DNA of 64,000 nt from Elgaria multicarinata webbii (GCF_023053635.1 NC_086178.1:33407226-33471225), one strand, 5' to 3'; positions 1 to 12,319 are shown, counted from the first letter of the stretch. Notes: generated by a model not told the origin, from the letters alone. Translations and numbers: made by a program.

Positions 1-1240
1 ACTTTTGTCCTCGCTCCTTTCTTCTTCTTTTTTGGAAATTCATAAATTCATAAATTCATAAATTCCTAACCAGTACTAGCCAATATATGCATAATTAGAT
101 CAGTACATAGTATACGACAGAGGAAGACCGATTTCAGACGTGCAGGATCTACCATGGTTTTTACTAGATCCCTGCCTGGAGTTGGCTACAAAATGGTATC
201 TCAGAGGAGTGGAGCCAGTGTGTTGTACCCCATGAGCAATATACTGAGAAACCTGTACCTACAAATACAGATTTACACCTGAGTTATTACAGATCAGAGA
301 TTCTGTCTTAAACTTCTAAAGCTGACCAGTGGAGGTCCACAAAGATTTGGTCCAAGGCAACAATTAATACCCCTGGTTTACAGATGAGGGAAGTCATAGT
401 GGCTGAAAGAGAACTGATTAGGAGAAGGTAGCCATAGCAGATAATATACTTATTTTTACTTGCAATTGTACTTGTTAAAAAATTGGGATTCAGAAAACTT
501 TGGACAAATTACTGCAAATCGTTTAGACACTTATCAGTAAATTCTGATCTACCTTGATTAAATGAGGAAATAAAACATGACCGCTTCTATGGGCAGTAGC
601 TAATTGGTGGCACTAATTTGGGGTAGCAAGGTCTAAATGAGTTTGAGGTAGTAAGGTCTGTAACTTCTAAACCAGCCCTAACTGACTTCCATAGTTATGT
701 TTACAAAGGAATTGTTGTCTTCTCCTTGTGGCTTGGCTCATTTGCTTGTGCCATCTTGCAGGTATTTGGACATGTTGAATCATGCTTGCTTCTGGCAGGG
801 CTGTATGCATTCTGCAGGTGGACTTCACAAGCACTAAAACTGCTGCTGGGGAAGACATTTGGCATCCTAAAAACCTTGGTTTTAGAGATGTACATTAAGG
901 CTGAAAAGCACTGGTGTAGTGGAGGCAGGACTGGAGAGTTGAAGCGCCAAGACCTTTTGATTATTAGGGAGAAGAATGTCATCTGCCATCCCCTCAAACT
1001 TTCCTGTTTCCTTGGAGGTTACTTGCAGTCCTCGCAGAGACCGGGTTCAGACAACAGGCTGTGGGCTTATCGTGGGTTATTTAAACCATGACAAATAGCA
1101 GCACCTGCGGGTGCCACATTGCATATTTAACCCCCTGCTTTGGGGTTCTCATGTCATGGTTTAAACAACCCTCATATAACCCCTAAAACAAAGCATTGTT
1201 CAACCCTTGCATAACTCATTCAAAATGGGGTCCCATACAT
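1..1240. other. Inferred WWTR1 intron, left edge
   Basis: No exon was recognised here. The stretch lies upstream of the first WWTR1 exon found in this window, so it is inferred to be intronic. About 1048-1200 contains a degenerate foldback repeat: 'cagacaacaggctgtgg' on one side and 'catggtttaaacaaccc' on the other resemble the arms of the palindromes at 47985-48205 and 23105-23418. The rest shows only ordinary AT-rich sequence with no coding signal. Confidence 0.45.
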
Positions 1241-2911
1241 GTTGTTGTTTATTCATTCAGTCGCTTCCGACTCTTCGTGACTTCATGGACCAGCCCACGC
1301 CAGAGCTTTCTGTCGGCCGTTGCCACCCCTAGCTCCCCCAAGGTCAAGTCTGTCACCTCCAGAATATCATCCATCCATCTTGCCCTTGGTCGGCCCCTCT
1401 TCCCTTCCACTTTCCCTAGCATCAGCCTCTTCTCCAGGGTATCCTGTCTTCTCATTATGTGGCCAAAGTACTTCAGTTTTGCCTTTAATACCATTCCCTC
1501 AAGTGAGCAGTCTGGCTTTATTTCCTGGAGTATGGACTGGTTTGATCTTCTTGCAGTCCAAGGCACTCTCAGAATTTTCCTCCAACACCACAGTTCAAAA
1601 GCATCTATCTTCCTTCGCTCAGCTTTCCTTATGGTCCAGCTCTCGCAGCCATGGGTTACTATGGGGAATACCATTGCTTTAATTATGCGGACCTTTGTTG
1701 TCAGTGTGGTGTCTCTGCTCTTAACTATTTTATCAAGATTTGTCATTGCTCTCCTCCCAAGAAGTAAACTTTTTCTGATTTCCTGGCTGCAGTCAGCGTC
1801 TGCAGTAATCTTTGCGCCCAGAAATACAAAGTCTGTCACTGCCTCCACGTTTTCTCCCTCTATTTGCCAGTTATCAATCAAGCTGGTTGCCATAATCTTG
1901 GTTTTTTTTGAGGTTTAACTGCAACCCAGCTTTTGCACTTTCTTCTTTCACCTTCGTCATAAGGCTCCTCAGCTCCTCCTCGCTTTCAGCCATCAAAGTG
2001 GTGTCATCTGCATATCTGAGTTTGTTAATGTTTCTTCCTGCGATTTTAACTCCAGCCTTGGATTCGTCAAGCCCAGCACGTCGCATGATGTGTTCTGCAT
2101 ACAAGTTGAATAGGTAAGTTGAGAGTATACAACCCTGCCGTACTCCTTTCCCAATCTTAAACCAGTCCGTTGTTCCGTGGTCTGTTCTTACCGTTGCTAC
2201 TTGTTCGTTATACAGATTCCTCAGGAGGCAGACAAGATGACTTGGTATCCCCATACCACCAAGAACTTGCCACAGTTTGTTATGATCCACACAGTCAAAG
2301 GCTTTAGAATAGTCAATAAAACAGAAATAGATGTTTTTCTGGAACTCCCTGGCGTTCTCCATTATCCAGCGGATATTGGCAATTTGGTCTCTAGTTCCTC
2401 TGCCTTTTCTAAACCCAGCTTGTACATCTGGCAATTCTCGCTCCATGAATTGCTGGAGTCTACCTTGCAGGATCTTGAGCATTACCTTGCTGGCATGTGA
2501 AATAAGTGCCACTGTCCGATAGTTTGAACATTCTTTAGTGTTTCCCTTTTTTGGTATGGGGATATAAGTTGATTTTTTCCAGTCTGATGGCCATTCTTGT
2601 GTTTTCCAAATTTGCTGGCATATGGCATGCATCACCTTGACAGCATCATCTTGCAATATTTTAAACAGTTCAGCTGGGATACCATCATCTCCTGCTGCCT
2701 TGTTATTAGCAAAGCTTCTTAAGGCCCATTCAACCTCATTCTTCAGGATGTCTGGCTCTAACTCACTGACCACACCGTCTGAGCTATCCCCAATATTATT
2801 ATCCTTCCTATACAGATCTTCCATATATTCTTGCCACCTTTTCTTGCTCTCTTCTGTTTCTGTTAGGTCCTTGCCATCTTTGTTTTTGATCATACCCATT
2901 TTTGCCTGGAA
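1241..2911 (-). mobile_element. BovB (RTE) LINE, 3' half: reverse transcriptase and C-terminus
   Basis: Minus-strand RTE-clade non-LTR retrotransposon. The 2899-1874 frame holds the reverse transcriptase: motif A reads FIDYSKAFDCVDH, the catalytic motif C reads LRYADDTTLMAE, and GKGVRQGCILS lies between them. The 1893-1249 frame continues with the family's C-terminal region (FELWCWRKILRVPWTARRSNQS). The two frames are separated by one extra base in an A run (a T8 run on the + strand near 1903-1910): the conserved LKKTKIMATS is read as LKKNQDYGN. The 3' end is a short GTTGTTGTTT-type tail near 1241. This is the same element as 3824-5190, split by a younger insertion. BovB is known for horizontal transfer involving squamates and ruminants. 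The long open frames indicate a fairly young but inactive copy. Confidence 0.95.
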
Positions 2912-3823
2912 TTTATTTATTTATTTTATTTATTTATTACCCTTCTATACCGCCCAATAGCCAGAGCTCTCTGGGCGGTTCACAAAAATTAAAAACATTC
3001 AAAGTATAAAACAACAGTATAAAACCATAATATAAAATACAATATAAAAGCTCAACCAGATAAAAACAGTAGCAGTGCAAAATTACAAATTTAAAACACC
3101 AAGTTAAAATTTATTTATAGACTGTTAAAATACTGGGAGAATAAAAAGGTCTTCACCTGGTGTCTAAAAGCATATAATGTAGGTGCCAAGCGAACCTCCT
3201 TAGGGAGCTCATTCCACAGCCGGGGTGTCACAGCAGAGAAGGCCCTCCTCCTGGTAGCCACCTGCCTCACTTCCTTTGGCAGGGGCTCACAGAGAAGGAC
3301 CCCTGAGGATGACCTTAGGGTCCGGGCAGGTACATACGGGAGGAGGCGTTCCTTCAGATAACCTGGCCCCAAGCCATTTAGGGCTTTAAATGTTAATACC
3401 AGCACTTTGAATTGGGGCCGGACCTGGACTGGCAGCCAATGAAGCTGGAAAAGGACTGGCGTAATGTGGTCTCGTCGACCAGTCCCTGTTAGTAAACGTG
3501 CTGCCCTGTTTTGTACCAGTTGAAGTTTCCGGACCGTTTTCAAAGGCAGCCCCACATATAACGCATTGCAGTAATCCAAACGAGAGGTTATCAGAGCATG
3601 GAGAACTGTAGCTAGGCTATCTCTGTCCAGATAAGGGCACAGCTGGTATATCAGCCTAAGCTGATAAAAGGTGCTCTTTGCCACTGAATACACCTGTGCC
3701 TCAAGTGACAGTTCTGGATCCAAGAGCACCCCCAAACTACGGACCCGATCCTTCAGGGGGAGTGCAACCCCGTTCAGGACAGGGAAAACATCACCTCGCC
3801 GGACAGATGAACCACCCGCTAAC
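2912..3823 (-). mobile_element. L2/CR1-like LINE, 5'-truncated, nested in BovB
   Basis: A 912-bp insertion on the same strand as the BovB host. Its frame is open from the 5' junction (LAGGSSVRRGDVFPVLNG) to the stop near 3115, about 235 codons. It encodes the C-terminal end of a Jockey-superfamily ORF2 (RLDYCNALYVGLPLKTV, then HWLPVQ, then FKALNGLGPGYL). It ends in the squamate LINE tail with an inverted 'accgccc / gggcgg' pair and (TTTA)n. It interrupts BovB precisely between the residues GGT and FQAKMGM, with no clear target duplication. It must be younger than the BovB copy. An intact frame after insertion suggests recent activity of this family. Confidence 0.9.
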
Positions 3824-5190
3824 AGTACCTCCGATGTTTCTAATTTTCTGGAAGAGGTCTCTTGTCCTTCCTATTCTATTGTCTTCTTCCACTTCCACGC
3901 ATTGCTTGTTTAAAAATAATTCCTTATCTCTTCTGGCTAACGTCTGGAATTTTGCATTTAATTGGGCATATCTCCCCCTATCACTGTTGCCTTTTGCTTT
4001 CCTTCTTTCTTGGGCTACTTCCAGTGCCTCAGCAGACAGCCATCTTGCCTTCTTGGTTTTCTTTTTCTTTGGGACGTTTTTTGTTGCCACCTCTTGGACC
4101 ATGTTGCGAACTTCTGTCCATAGTTCTTCCGGGACCCTATCTACTAAATCTAGTCCCTTAAATCTATTCTTCACTTCCACTGCATATTCATTAGGAATAT
4201 TAGTGAGCTCATATCTAACTGATCTGTGGGTCTTCCCTATTCTCTTTAGTTTGATTCTAAATTGTGCAATAAGAAGTTTGTGATCTGAACTACAGTCAGC
4301 TCCAGGTCTTGTTTTTACCGTCTGTATAGATGTCTGCCACCTTTGGCTGCAAAGGATGTAGTCAATCTGATGAATCTTCACCAATCTGGTGAAGTCCATG
4401 TATAAAGCTGTCTTTTAGGTTGTTGGAAGAGAGTGTTTGTTATGCACAGTGAGTTGTCCTGGCAAAATTCTATCAGCCTATGTCCTGCTTCATTTTGTTC
4501 TCCTAGACCATGCTTACCTGTAATTCCAGATGTCATCTGACTACCCACCTTAGCGTTCCAGTCTCCTGTAATGAAAATAACATCTCTTTTTGGTGTATTA
4601 TCCAGTAGGTGCTGCAGATCCTCATAGAACTGATCTACTTCTGCTTCTTCAGCATCTGTCGTTGGGGCATATATTTGGATCACTGTGATGTTAAATGGCT
4701 TACCCTGAATTCGAATTGAGATCATTCTATCATTTTTTGGATTGTATCCAAGCACTGCTTTAGCCACTTTATTATTAATTATGAAGGCTACTCCATTTCT
4801 TCTGTGATCCTCTTGTCCACAGTAGTAGATCTGGTGGTGATCTGATGTGAAGTGGCCCATTCCAGTCCATTTCAGTTCACTGACACCCAATATATCTATA
4901 TTTAATCTTGACTTCTCACCAATAACCACATCCGATTTGCCCTGGCTCATAGATCTTACATTCCAGGTTCCTATGGTGTGTTGATCTTTAGAACATCAGA
5001 TTCGTCGTTCACCACCAGCACCGTCGGCCGCTAGCCGTCCTTTCGGCTTTAAGCTAGCTGCGTCATCACATCTGGGGCTAGTTGAACTTATCCTCTGTTC
5101 CTCCCCAGTAGCATTTTGACCATCTTCCAACCTGGGAGTCCCATCTTCTGATGGTATACCGACATATCTCTGGTTGTACACAGGTTAAAT
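3824..5190 (-). mobile_element. BovB (RTE) LINE, 5' half: APE-type endonuclease
   Basis: The 5' half of the interrupted BovB element. The 4950-4378 frame carries the apurinic-type endonuclease: DILGVSELKWTGMG, then VIQIYAPT, then GDWNAKVG. The 4399-3791 frame continues with QIDYILCSQRW and SDHKLLIAQF and reaches the insertion point (DLFQKIRNIGGT). The switch near 4380-4399 is a 1-base frameshift: between the codon for the D of WTSPD and the Q of QIDY there are 14 bases, not a multiple of three. Further upstream, IGTWNVRSM is conserved; one stop codon precedes it, and another open stretch lies at 5181-4996. The 5' boundary near 5190 is approximate. Confidence 0.93.
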
Positions 5191-8100
5191 AATAACCCCC
5201 AGCCCCAATAGCTGGGAGTTAGGGAGGGTGGAATGGATTTTCACAGCAACTTTATATTGTCGTTATACACAGCAGCTATTCCTGTTGTAATACAAAGTAT
5301 TTTCGGATGGCTTGGTCTTGAATAGGCAGTTAAGCTTTACAAAAGACCTACAACAGACAGAAGGGGGTTGGGGGGAAATGGATCCACAAAGCTGCCTGCA
5401 TTTTTGGATGCTCCTTGGGGGTCTGACTATAGAGAGTATTATGATGAGTACTTCCAAATTTACCACTACATCAGGCTGAATATAGAGGTTTGAAAGCATG
5501 TTGGCAGTGCCAGTGAACCAGGATGGGAAATGGACTGAGTTGGAATTTCCCTGGGTGGACTTGGGTATCCTGCATAGCTGTGTTTTGTGTGTGTGTTTTG
5601 TCGTTCTCCCTGACTAGCAGAAATTGTGCAATATAAGCTGATCTCTCTAAGTTTCCATAATGTGCGCACATTTATTTATTCATTTTATTTTATTCGAAGT
5701 ATTTGCATGCCACTCCTCAGCCAAAAAACCACCCAGAGCGGCTTATGTATAAATAAGTTGAATAAGACTGTCCTTGTCTGCAGGTTTACAGTCTGAAAAG
5801 ATATGACACACGAGGAAAAAGGAATGGGGAGGGAAGGGGGGAGGGGGAATAATTCCTTTGGTGGGGTGGTGGAATGGGCCTGTTCCCCATCTTATCTCCC
5901 TCCATATAGCCTGCTGGAATGGCAGCTAGGGGTGACAATTGGCAGAGGAGCCTTCATCTTACAGAATTTGGTTTTTCTTGGCTCAGAATCCAAGTCACTT
6001 TGTTTCACAATGTGGAATTTTAATAAAAGTTTCACAATAAGTACAATCCGGAGAAAACCTTAAGTGTGCACAAACATTATTCCTAGAATTGTAGACTAAA
6101 ACAAAGTCTTACTCCGACACATCATCCCATAAAATCCTCCTATGTAATTAGGGCTGCAGACCTTTTTTAAAAATGCTAGGCAGTAAGCTCTAAACACAGG
6201 GAGACTTACTTCTGAGGAAACCTGTATAGGTTGCCCATAATTTGCCCTAAACAGGAAGCAGGTGCATGGCAGAAGAGCCACTCTAGGGCACATTCTTGCA
6301 TGGTGAGTACCCGTATCTGGTCTTTGTTGTGGCCTCTTGACCAACTTAGTCCTATGGGTTGCGCCCTCAATGATCATAAGCCCCCAAACCCCTGAGGCTT
6401 ATGAACTTCGGCTCCTTGTTCTCCTGCCCTGAATTTTCATTAGACAGGCTTTTCGCTGGAATAACACAAAGGGAGGAAGGAGGCTGGAGAAGCCTGTGGA
6501 TAGCTCACATTCTGGCCTCCCTGCTTCCCCCCACCAAAATGCCTCCCTTTTCCCTCTCTGGCCAGCCGGCATGGTTCTTTCCATGCAGGTGAGGGGGGGG
6601 GAGTTTAGGAATTGTGACTATCCTATGGCACCTGAGACGCTGTCTTAAGGGCCACAGGGTTGCTCCCTCCAAATAGTAATCTGGCCCCAATTTATTAAAA
6701 AAACACCACTCAGGTAAATATCCTATGCACTAATAGAAGTCGCCCTTAGCACAACAAGAACTTAGTGGATCGTTAAGCAAAAGGAAATGAGTGGAAACGC
6801 TCATTTCTGGAACAGAGCTGGTCAGCAGAGATCACAGAAGAGAGCTGCCCCTATCCAGAAATAAGCATTTCTATTCATTTCCAGGATTGCTTAAGGATCT
6901 GCTAGCTTCCTGTTGCACTGCGGATGACTCCATAGTCAGCAGGAGTGGAGCAGCACTGCAGTATAGGTTACTGTCACCAGTCCAAACTAATTTGTGATCA
7001 GCCAAGTGGCAGGCATCACACCTTCATAGGTTTGTTGTTATATATATTTATCCCTGGTTCCAAAGCAACAAAGTCAGAGATGTTTTTTATCCTAGATCCT
7101 TCTAGGTATCTGCTCTTCATGGCTGAGAGTCTTCAGCGTGATTCTTCTCAGTCCCAGGACTCCTGAATAGAAGGTTCTCTGTGCACTTAGGGCAGTGCAG
7201 CGTTTTTTGTTTAATACTTTGCAGATTTTTGGACCACGGCGTGCTCTGAACTGAAAAGCAGTATTTTTGCTGACCTTGTTGGAAGGCTAATGCTGTTTCT
7301 GGGAAGTAAGCGAAACAGGCAGTTCTTTGTTGGCAGGAGCAAAAAGAGAAAGAGGGAGAGGAGAGAGGGAGACAGCCCCTCCCCTTTCACAATGTCGTGA
7401 CTAAGTCAGAAGTGTAATGTGGTTGTGTTTTTCTTCCTACCTCTGTAGACATATGTTTTTCATCAGACTGCTCTGCATGACACTTGATGCTGGCCAGTTT
7501 GCAATGAACTTAGACTAGAAGATGGACCTTTTAAATGAGGGCTCACTCTCAACTGTACCTTGACTCTGCTGATTTTGAAATAATAGAAACCGCTGCAGTC
7601 AGTTTGATGCTTGCGCCCTAGACTGTTAGCACCTGTATTGATTGGTGTCTTACACTTGCGGCATCTTTCCCCCCCCAAATGGCTTCTGCAAAAGAAGTCG
7701 TCTCAAATTATCTGTCCTTGGCTTCCAAAAATATGAATTTGCCAAGCGTCTGATTGTATTGCTGCCCTGCCTTGCCCTGCAGTTTCTGAATTAAGCATAT
7801 TAAGCCCATTGTAGCCACAGGGGACCTGCATGGGGTCAAGTTGGGAGTAAGTGTAGCCCCTGACTTAAGTTTCACCATGGACACTGCTGCTTCAGTTTGC
7901 AAGGAAGAAGGAAAACAAACCAGACACATATGGCCACAAATCTCATATTAATCCAGGGATGTGATGGTCAAGGTTGTTAAGTGTGGGGTTGAGCTCACAT
8001 TTTCTTGCCTTGACTCCTCCTTCATGCGTTCCCTGCTGTTCCAGTACTGTTTGAATCCAAGTGAGATCGCATTCTAGCTGGTGACGAGTGAGATCACTTT

Positions 8101-8324
8101 CTTTTTTTCTTTCCTTTGTTCATGGGTCAGGAGACTAAAAAGCTGCCTCAGATGGGATTGTTGAGCCTCTGTAAATCTGAATTTGGGTTTAAAATCCGTA
8201 CAGATTCCTGTGCTGCTTCACAGCCAGAAAAGTAGGACTGGTCTTCCAATGACCTACCTCTTGGGGAGGGAGTTCCTCATGTGGAATGCTGCCACCAAGA
8301 AAGCACTCTGCCTTGTTGGGAACA
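5191..8324. other. Inferred WWTR1 intron with LINE tail and unclassified repeat
   Basis: No exon was recognised. About 5665-5990 resembles a minus-strand LINE 3' end: a (TTTA)-type tail followed by 'cacccagagcggcttatg' and a 'gatatgacacacgaggaaaa' stretch that recurs near 52195. About 6360-6670 shares a purine/pyrimidine-biased repeat ('gccggcatg', then 'aagggccacagggttgct') with 13590-13860. I see nothing else with coding or RNA structure. Confidence 0.4.
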
Positions 8325-8325
8325 C

Positions 8326-8524
8326 AGGGACATAGGAAGCTGCCTTATACTGGGTTGAACCATTGGTCCATCTAGCCCAGTATTGTCAACACTGACTGGC
8401 AGCGGCTCTCCAGGGTTTCAGGCAGGATTCTTTCCTAGCCCTACCTGGAGAAGCCAGGAATCGAACCTGGAACCTTCTGCATGCGAAGCATGTGCTCTAT
8501 CACACTGAGCTATGGCCCCTCCCC
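8326..8524 (-). repeat. tRNA-Ala-like SINE
   Basis: Read on the minus strand, the 5' end is tRNA-like: an A-box-type segment 'atagctcagtgtgatagag', an anticodon-arm-like 'tgcttcgcatgca', and a B box 'ggttcgattcc'. It is followed by the SINE body (the 'tctccagg' and 'agccgctgccagtcagtgt' segments) and ends in 'aaggcagcttcctatg'. Related copies occur at 28300, 50868 and 51058. It is a retroposon and not a functional tRNA gene, because the acceptor stem is not closed and the sequence continues about 120 bases past the tRNA part. Confidence 0.85.
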
Positions 8525-8599
8525 AATAGCTCCACATGTTGCGACCAATCATGTTTCTGAAGGCAACAAGAGACACAAGACATGATTTTAAAACAGTGT

Positions 8600-9100
8600 C
8601 TTGAACCTTTCAGCACTAGGGCTAAGGGCAATTTTGGAGAAGATCTCTGGGCCAGAGGCAAAAGGGGGTATGACCAAAAGCAGTAGAGCTAAAATACCAC
8701 CAGCATCACCAAATAACCCCCCCCCCCACACACACATACACACATACCATAATCCCATCCCATGCATGCAATCTCAAGATTTGTGGAAGAAATGTTTCGA
8801 TTTTAATTCTGAAATTACATTTGCAGTATTTCTGAAATTACACCATTGTCCACATTGTGGCTCTTCTACAAAGACTCTTTTTCCTATTTTTGATGGATAT
8901 AACATCCAGCCTGAAGAAGAGTTCTACAAAGCTTGCTGACTATTCTGTAACTTTTTGGTTGGTCTTAATTAACACATTGTGTAAGCCAGACTGCATAAAG
9001 GCCTTGTCTGTTTTGAAAACCCCTTTCTTCCTTTAATTCCTTTTGTTTAACCTCTTTACATTGCTGGCTGCTTGGTTTGTATTTATAGTCAGACATGACA
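8600..9100 (+). repeat. Decayed retroelement with hammerhead-like motif
   Basis: Positions 8911-8917 read CTGAAGA. They are followed by a helix-like 'agagttct' and a decayed second core half, then 'tttttggttggtcttaatt', which resembles the sequence after a similar motif at 27924. The arrangement matches hammerhead-type ribozyme motifs known from Penelope-like retroelements. This copy has lost part of helix II, so it is a relic. Element bounds are not determined. Confidence 0.35.
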
Positions 9101-9101
9101 G

Positions 9102-9104
9102 TAT

Positions 9105-9153
<49 letters not shown>

Positions 9154-9190
9154 AGTGGAATGGAGTGGAGTGTGTGTGTGGAGTGTGTGC
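9102..9190. repeat. (TG)n microsatellite with TGGAG variants
   Basis: A run of about 25 TG dinucleotides (9102-9151) followed by TGGAG-type variants and another short TG run. It is a simple-sequence repeat; the long His-Thr-rich reading frame over it on the other strand is an artefact. Confidence 0.95.
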
Positions 9191-9239
9191 ATGTGAAGTA
9201 GACATTTACTCACAGATATATATTGGGCTTGTAAATCCT

Positions 9240-10344
9240 GCCACTGGCTCCCACTGACCCTATGATCAACGTACTTGATTGTTGTGTTTTGTCCCTTCCA
9301 CCAATTGAGCCTTTCTCCTACCTGGGCAGAAGGAACTCTGGGACTGGTAGTTCTTGAGAGAGCATGTCACATAGGGAAGCAAAATCTATGTCTTTTGCCT
9401 TTCAAACTGCAAGTCCTAATTTAATTGCACAAGCGCACCGCCTCTGTTCTAGAGAAGAGGTTTGGCTATCAATTCACTGTTGAGACTATTTCTTCTCTAT
9501 CACTGCTTCTAATTGTTGCCAGCAAATCTAACAAGATCTGGGCAATAGACTCAGAGAAATAAGTTCCCATAATTATCTTCAAACATGATCTACAATTTTG
9601 TCTCTGTTTCCCCCTCATGGTAATGTTATCTGCCAGGCATTCCTGGATCCCCAGGCCCCGGTAAGTGTATTCCCCCGTACTTCCATATAAATAGATACAG
9701 CTAAATTCTAAAATCATGTTGAATCTTTGTTAGACACAGAGAGAAACATCTACAGTTAGTGTAACTAATATCATTGGCAACTCTAGCCAGGAAATAGGAC
9801 ACTTTAAAGAAATGCTGACATTGTTGAAAAATAATTGGTATAATATACCAGCAGTCTGTAAAATACACTATTCGGCTATTCATGTAATTTGGATACTGTA
9901 ATCACAGATGGCCAGATTTCCACTGAGTGCAACCAAACCCAAACAAACAGAGGCCATTTTGGGGGTGGGTTGGAAGAGCCACTCTTTGTTCAAATGGCTA
10001 TAGAGAGATTTCTCAGGGAAGCATTGGCAGCAGCTAGCTACAAAGCTTGTGTGGATTTTCATCCCTTTTGCTTTTTTTAAAAAAAATATTTATGAAAGAA
10101 CTGTGGATTCAGATTAACTTTCTCTCTCTGAATTTATTATTGTTCAACCTGCTTTGATATGTGAACCATAAGCGTTGAAATAAAAAGACTGAAAACTGAC
10201 AGGTTTTCTCCACTGCCGTTATAAATAGCCACCTGTGCCCTGTCGGTATGAGTGTCCGTATTTTCATTCTCTTTCTTGTTCTCAAACCTCTTAACTCTTG
10301 CAACCTGACGTTCTCCCTGCCTATCCTGACCCCCTTGTTGACAT
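9240..10344. other. Inferred intron, no recognised feature
   Basis: AT-rich non-coding sequence with stop codons in all frames and no recognised repeat family, RNA gene or exon. Inferred to lie in a WWTR1 intron. Confidence 0.4.
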
Positions 10345-10470
10345 TGGGTAGAATCCAACAAAGTCCTACTTACAGTACACCCACTGAAATGAATGGGACT
10401 TAAGTTAGTCATGACCTGGGCTGTCAAAGCAAAACCAGGACTTTATAGGACTTTAGTTGGATTCTACCCA
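10345..10470. repeat. Short foldback element
   Basis: Terminal inverted repeat: 'tgggtagaatccaac' at the left and 'gttggattctaccca' at the right, an exact reverse complement. The interior 'cactgaaatgaatgggact' resembles the interior of the 90-bp 'cctatgcatg' palindrome family (14605, 18174, 34328). A small non-autonomous DNA element is the likely origin. Confidence 0.7.
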
Positions 10471-10794
10471 TTCACTGTTTTTTGCTTTGGTAGGCTTGAT
10501 GTCAGCAGGCAGACCAACATGCACCCTGGCAGCCCCATCTGACACCTGACCTTGGCCGCTCTTTAATGGTGGTCTGGGCATCACCATTTAAATTTCCCAC
10601 ACTGCCCCCAACTGGCACCACTCAGAGACATTGCGGGCAATTAAATAGTGGCTCCTAGCTGTCTGATGCTCATGAGAGAGTGTGGACTGCTGCTTGTCAT
10701 GCTGCTAACCACTAGATAAGACCACCATCAGTGGCCCATCAATGTAGAAAGGGGACATTTTTCTGACTCCCCCTTTAAACCTGTGCTCTGATTT

Positions 10795-11235
10795 CACAGT
10801 GATCTGGTTTGCAGATAACGCTAACCCATGGTTTGTTGGGTTTCCCAGGATTTGTCTGGCAGATGATAGAACAATTTGCACGTTGCTTTCTCAATGCCTG
10901 CGTTGTTTGTTTTCCTCCTCCTTCAACCATTCCTTCCCTGTATCCCAAATGCCTTTGTGGCTCTGTAGTACTGGCATGTAGAACGGCTGGGGTTTTTTTT
11001 TTGTTTTTTTTTGCGGGGTGGGTGGGTGGTTGCACCACTTTCCCCTGCCACCTCTGTAGCATGGTGAAACAACCCAGAGTTCACAACCCAACAACAAACC
11101 ATGGGTTTTTGGTTCTTTGTGGTAAACAAACCATGGTTTGTTAGTACAGCCACATTCACATATCAAAGCAACCTAGAATTCAACAACTCACACCATGAGT
11201 TAGTGTTAACTGCAAACCAGGCCATTGTAGTATGG
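10795..11235. repeat. Palindromic repeat of the AACCATGGTTTGTT type
   Basis: Contains inverted pairs such as 'aacaaaccatggg' and 'aaacaaaccatggtttgtta', with outer arms 'gatctggtttgcagataac' and 'gttaactgcaaaccaggcc'. The same words recur at 30686-31025, 31424-31660 and 57105-57365, so this is a dispersed foldback family. The overlapping reading frames on both strands have no similarity to known proteins that I can recognise. Confidence 0.7.
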
Positions 11236-11689
11236 GCTATCCAGGCTCAGGCAGCTGAGGGCTAAAGAAGAGACCTTAGAAAAATGCCCATGTTGAGGTC
11301 TGTGAGCAATATATGTTCAATTTCTCTGAAATTAAACCATGTAATGAGTTCCTGGGCATCATGGATTTTTATTTTTTTTGCACTTTGTGGCAGATTTAGT
11401 TAATCACTTTTTGGAATCTTGTAACTAAAAAAGTGAGCTACTTATGTATATGGTGATTGTGACATCCTGCCGGAAACTTTCAATAAGTTTTAAAATGGCT
11501 TGTATGGTGCAGAACATAAAGTCTTGGCTTTCTAAATGGTTTGTAGTAAGATTCCTACAGGTCATTCCCAGTCTGCAGATTTCCCCCACCCTCCACCCTA
11601 TGTTTCTTGTGTTTCACAATGCAAACAGCTTCTGAAAACATGTGCAAAGTGGGGTGGAGGGCACGGGTGTGGGTGTGGCGGGGAGGCTG

Positions 11690-11868
11690 CTGTTGTTTTT
11701 AAATGGATAGTGTTGTTTTTATACTGTTGTTTTTATGTTTTTGATGGTATTAAATTTTGTATATTTTTAATGTTTACTGTTTGTAACTCTTGTAAACCGC
11801 CCAGAAAGCTTCAGCTATGGGGCGGTATATAAATGAAATAAATAAATAAATAAATAAATAAATTTTAG
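11690..11868 (+). mobile_element. L2/CR1-like LINE 3' tail
   Basis: Plus-strand 3' end only: 'ttgtaaaccgcccagaaag', then 'ggggcggtatataaatg', then (AATA)n. The ccgccc/gggcgg hairpin followed by an AATA repeat is the same tail as on the LINE nested in BovB at 2912. No coding part remains. Confidence 0.8.
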
Positions 11869-11879
11869 TAAATGGGTTA

Positions 11880-12319
11880 GCTCCATATACTCAGTTCTGT
11901 ATACATAAAAGGGTTCTATCTCAACCTAGCATACCTTATGAGAATAAAGGATAAAAGATACCATGATTTAGCTTGATCTGCATGAGGCATAGTGAGCCTT
12001 GGGCCTGAACGGCCAGACGGAAAACCTCAAAAGCAAATTGGCTTGTTAATGTTAAACCATGATTCCATATTCTCAATAAATAGTTTCTATGCTTCAGACT
12101 ATCAACTCTGAGAGTAGTCACACACACACATACACTATTTTAAAAAATTACACTTAATTATGCAAAGTAAATATATTTGCATTTATCTGTGAATGCCTAC
12201 ATCTGCATCCAAAATGTGAGTTTCAGAGGATGGGCAAAGGTACACACCTTTATATATGCTGCCAGGAGAAAGGACAAAACTGAAGAGATGGCCTTGTGTG
12301 AGTCGTCTTAAAGCAGAGT
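11880..12319. other. Inferred intron, no recognised feature
   Basis: I see no exon, RNA gene or clear repeat apart from a short CA run at 12120-12131. Confidence 0.4.

Noticed and set aside
1196-1918. A 240-residue plus-strand frame
   Set aside because: It is antisense to the BovB C-terminal frame, which has clear family motifs; the plus-strand peptide has none.
8460-8520. Possible tRNA-Ala gene
   Set aside because: A and B boxes are present but the acceptor stem is not closed and the sequence continues as a SINE body; related copies occur at three more places.
10775-11166. Several overlapping frames of 60-110 residues on both strands
   Set aside because: They fall within a dispersed palindromic repeat and resemble no known protein.
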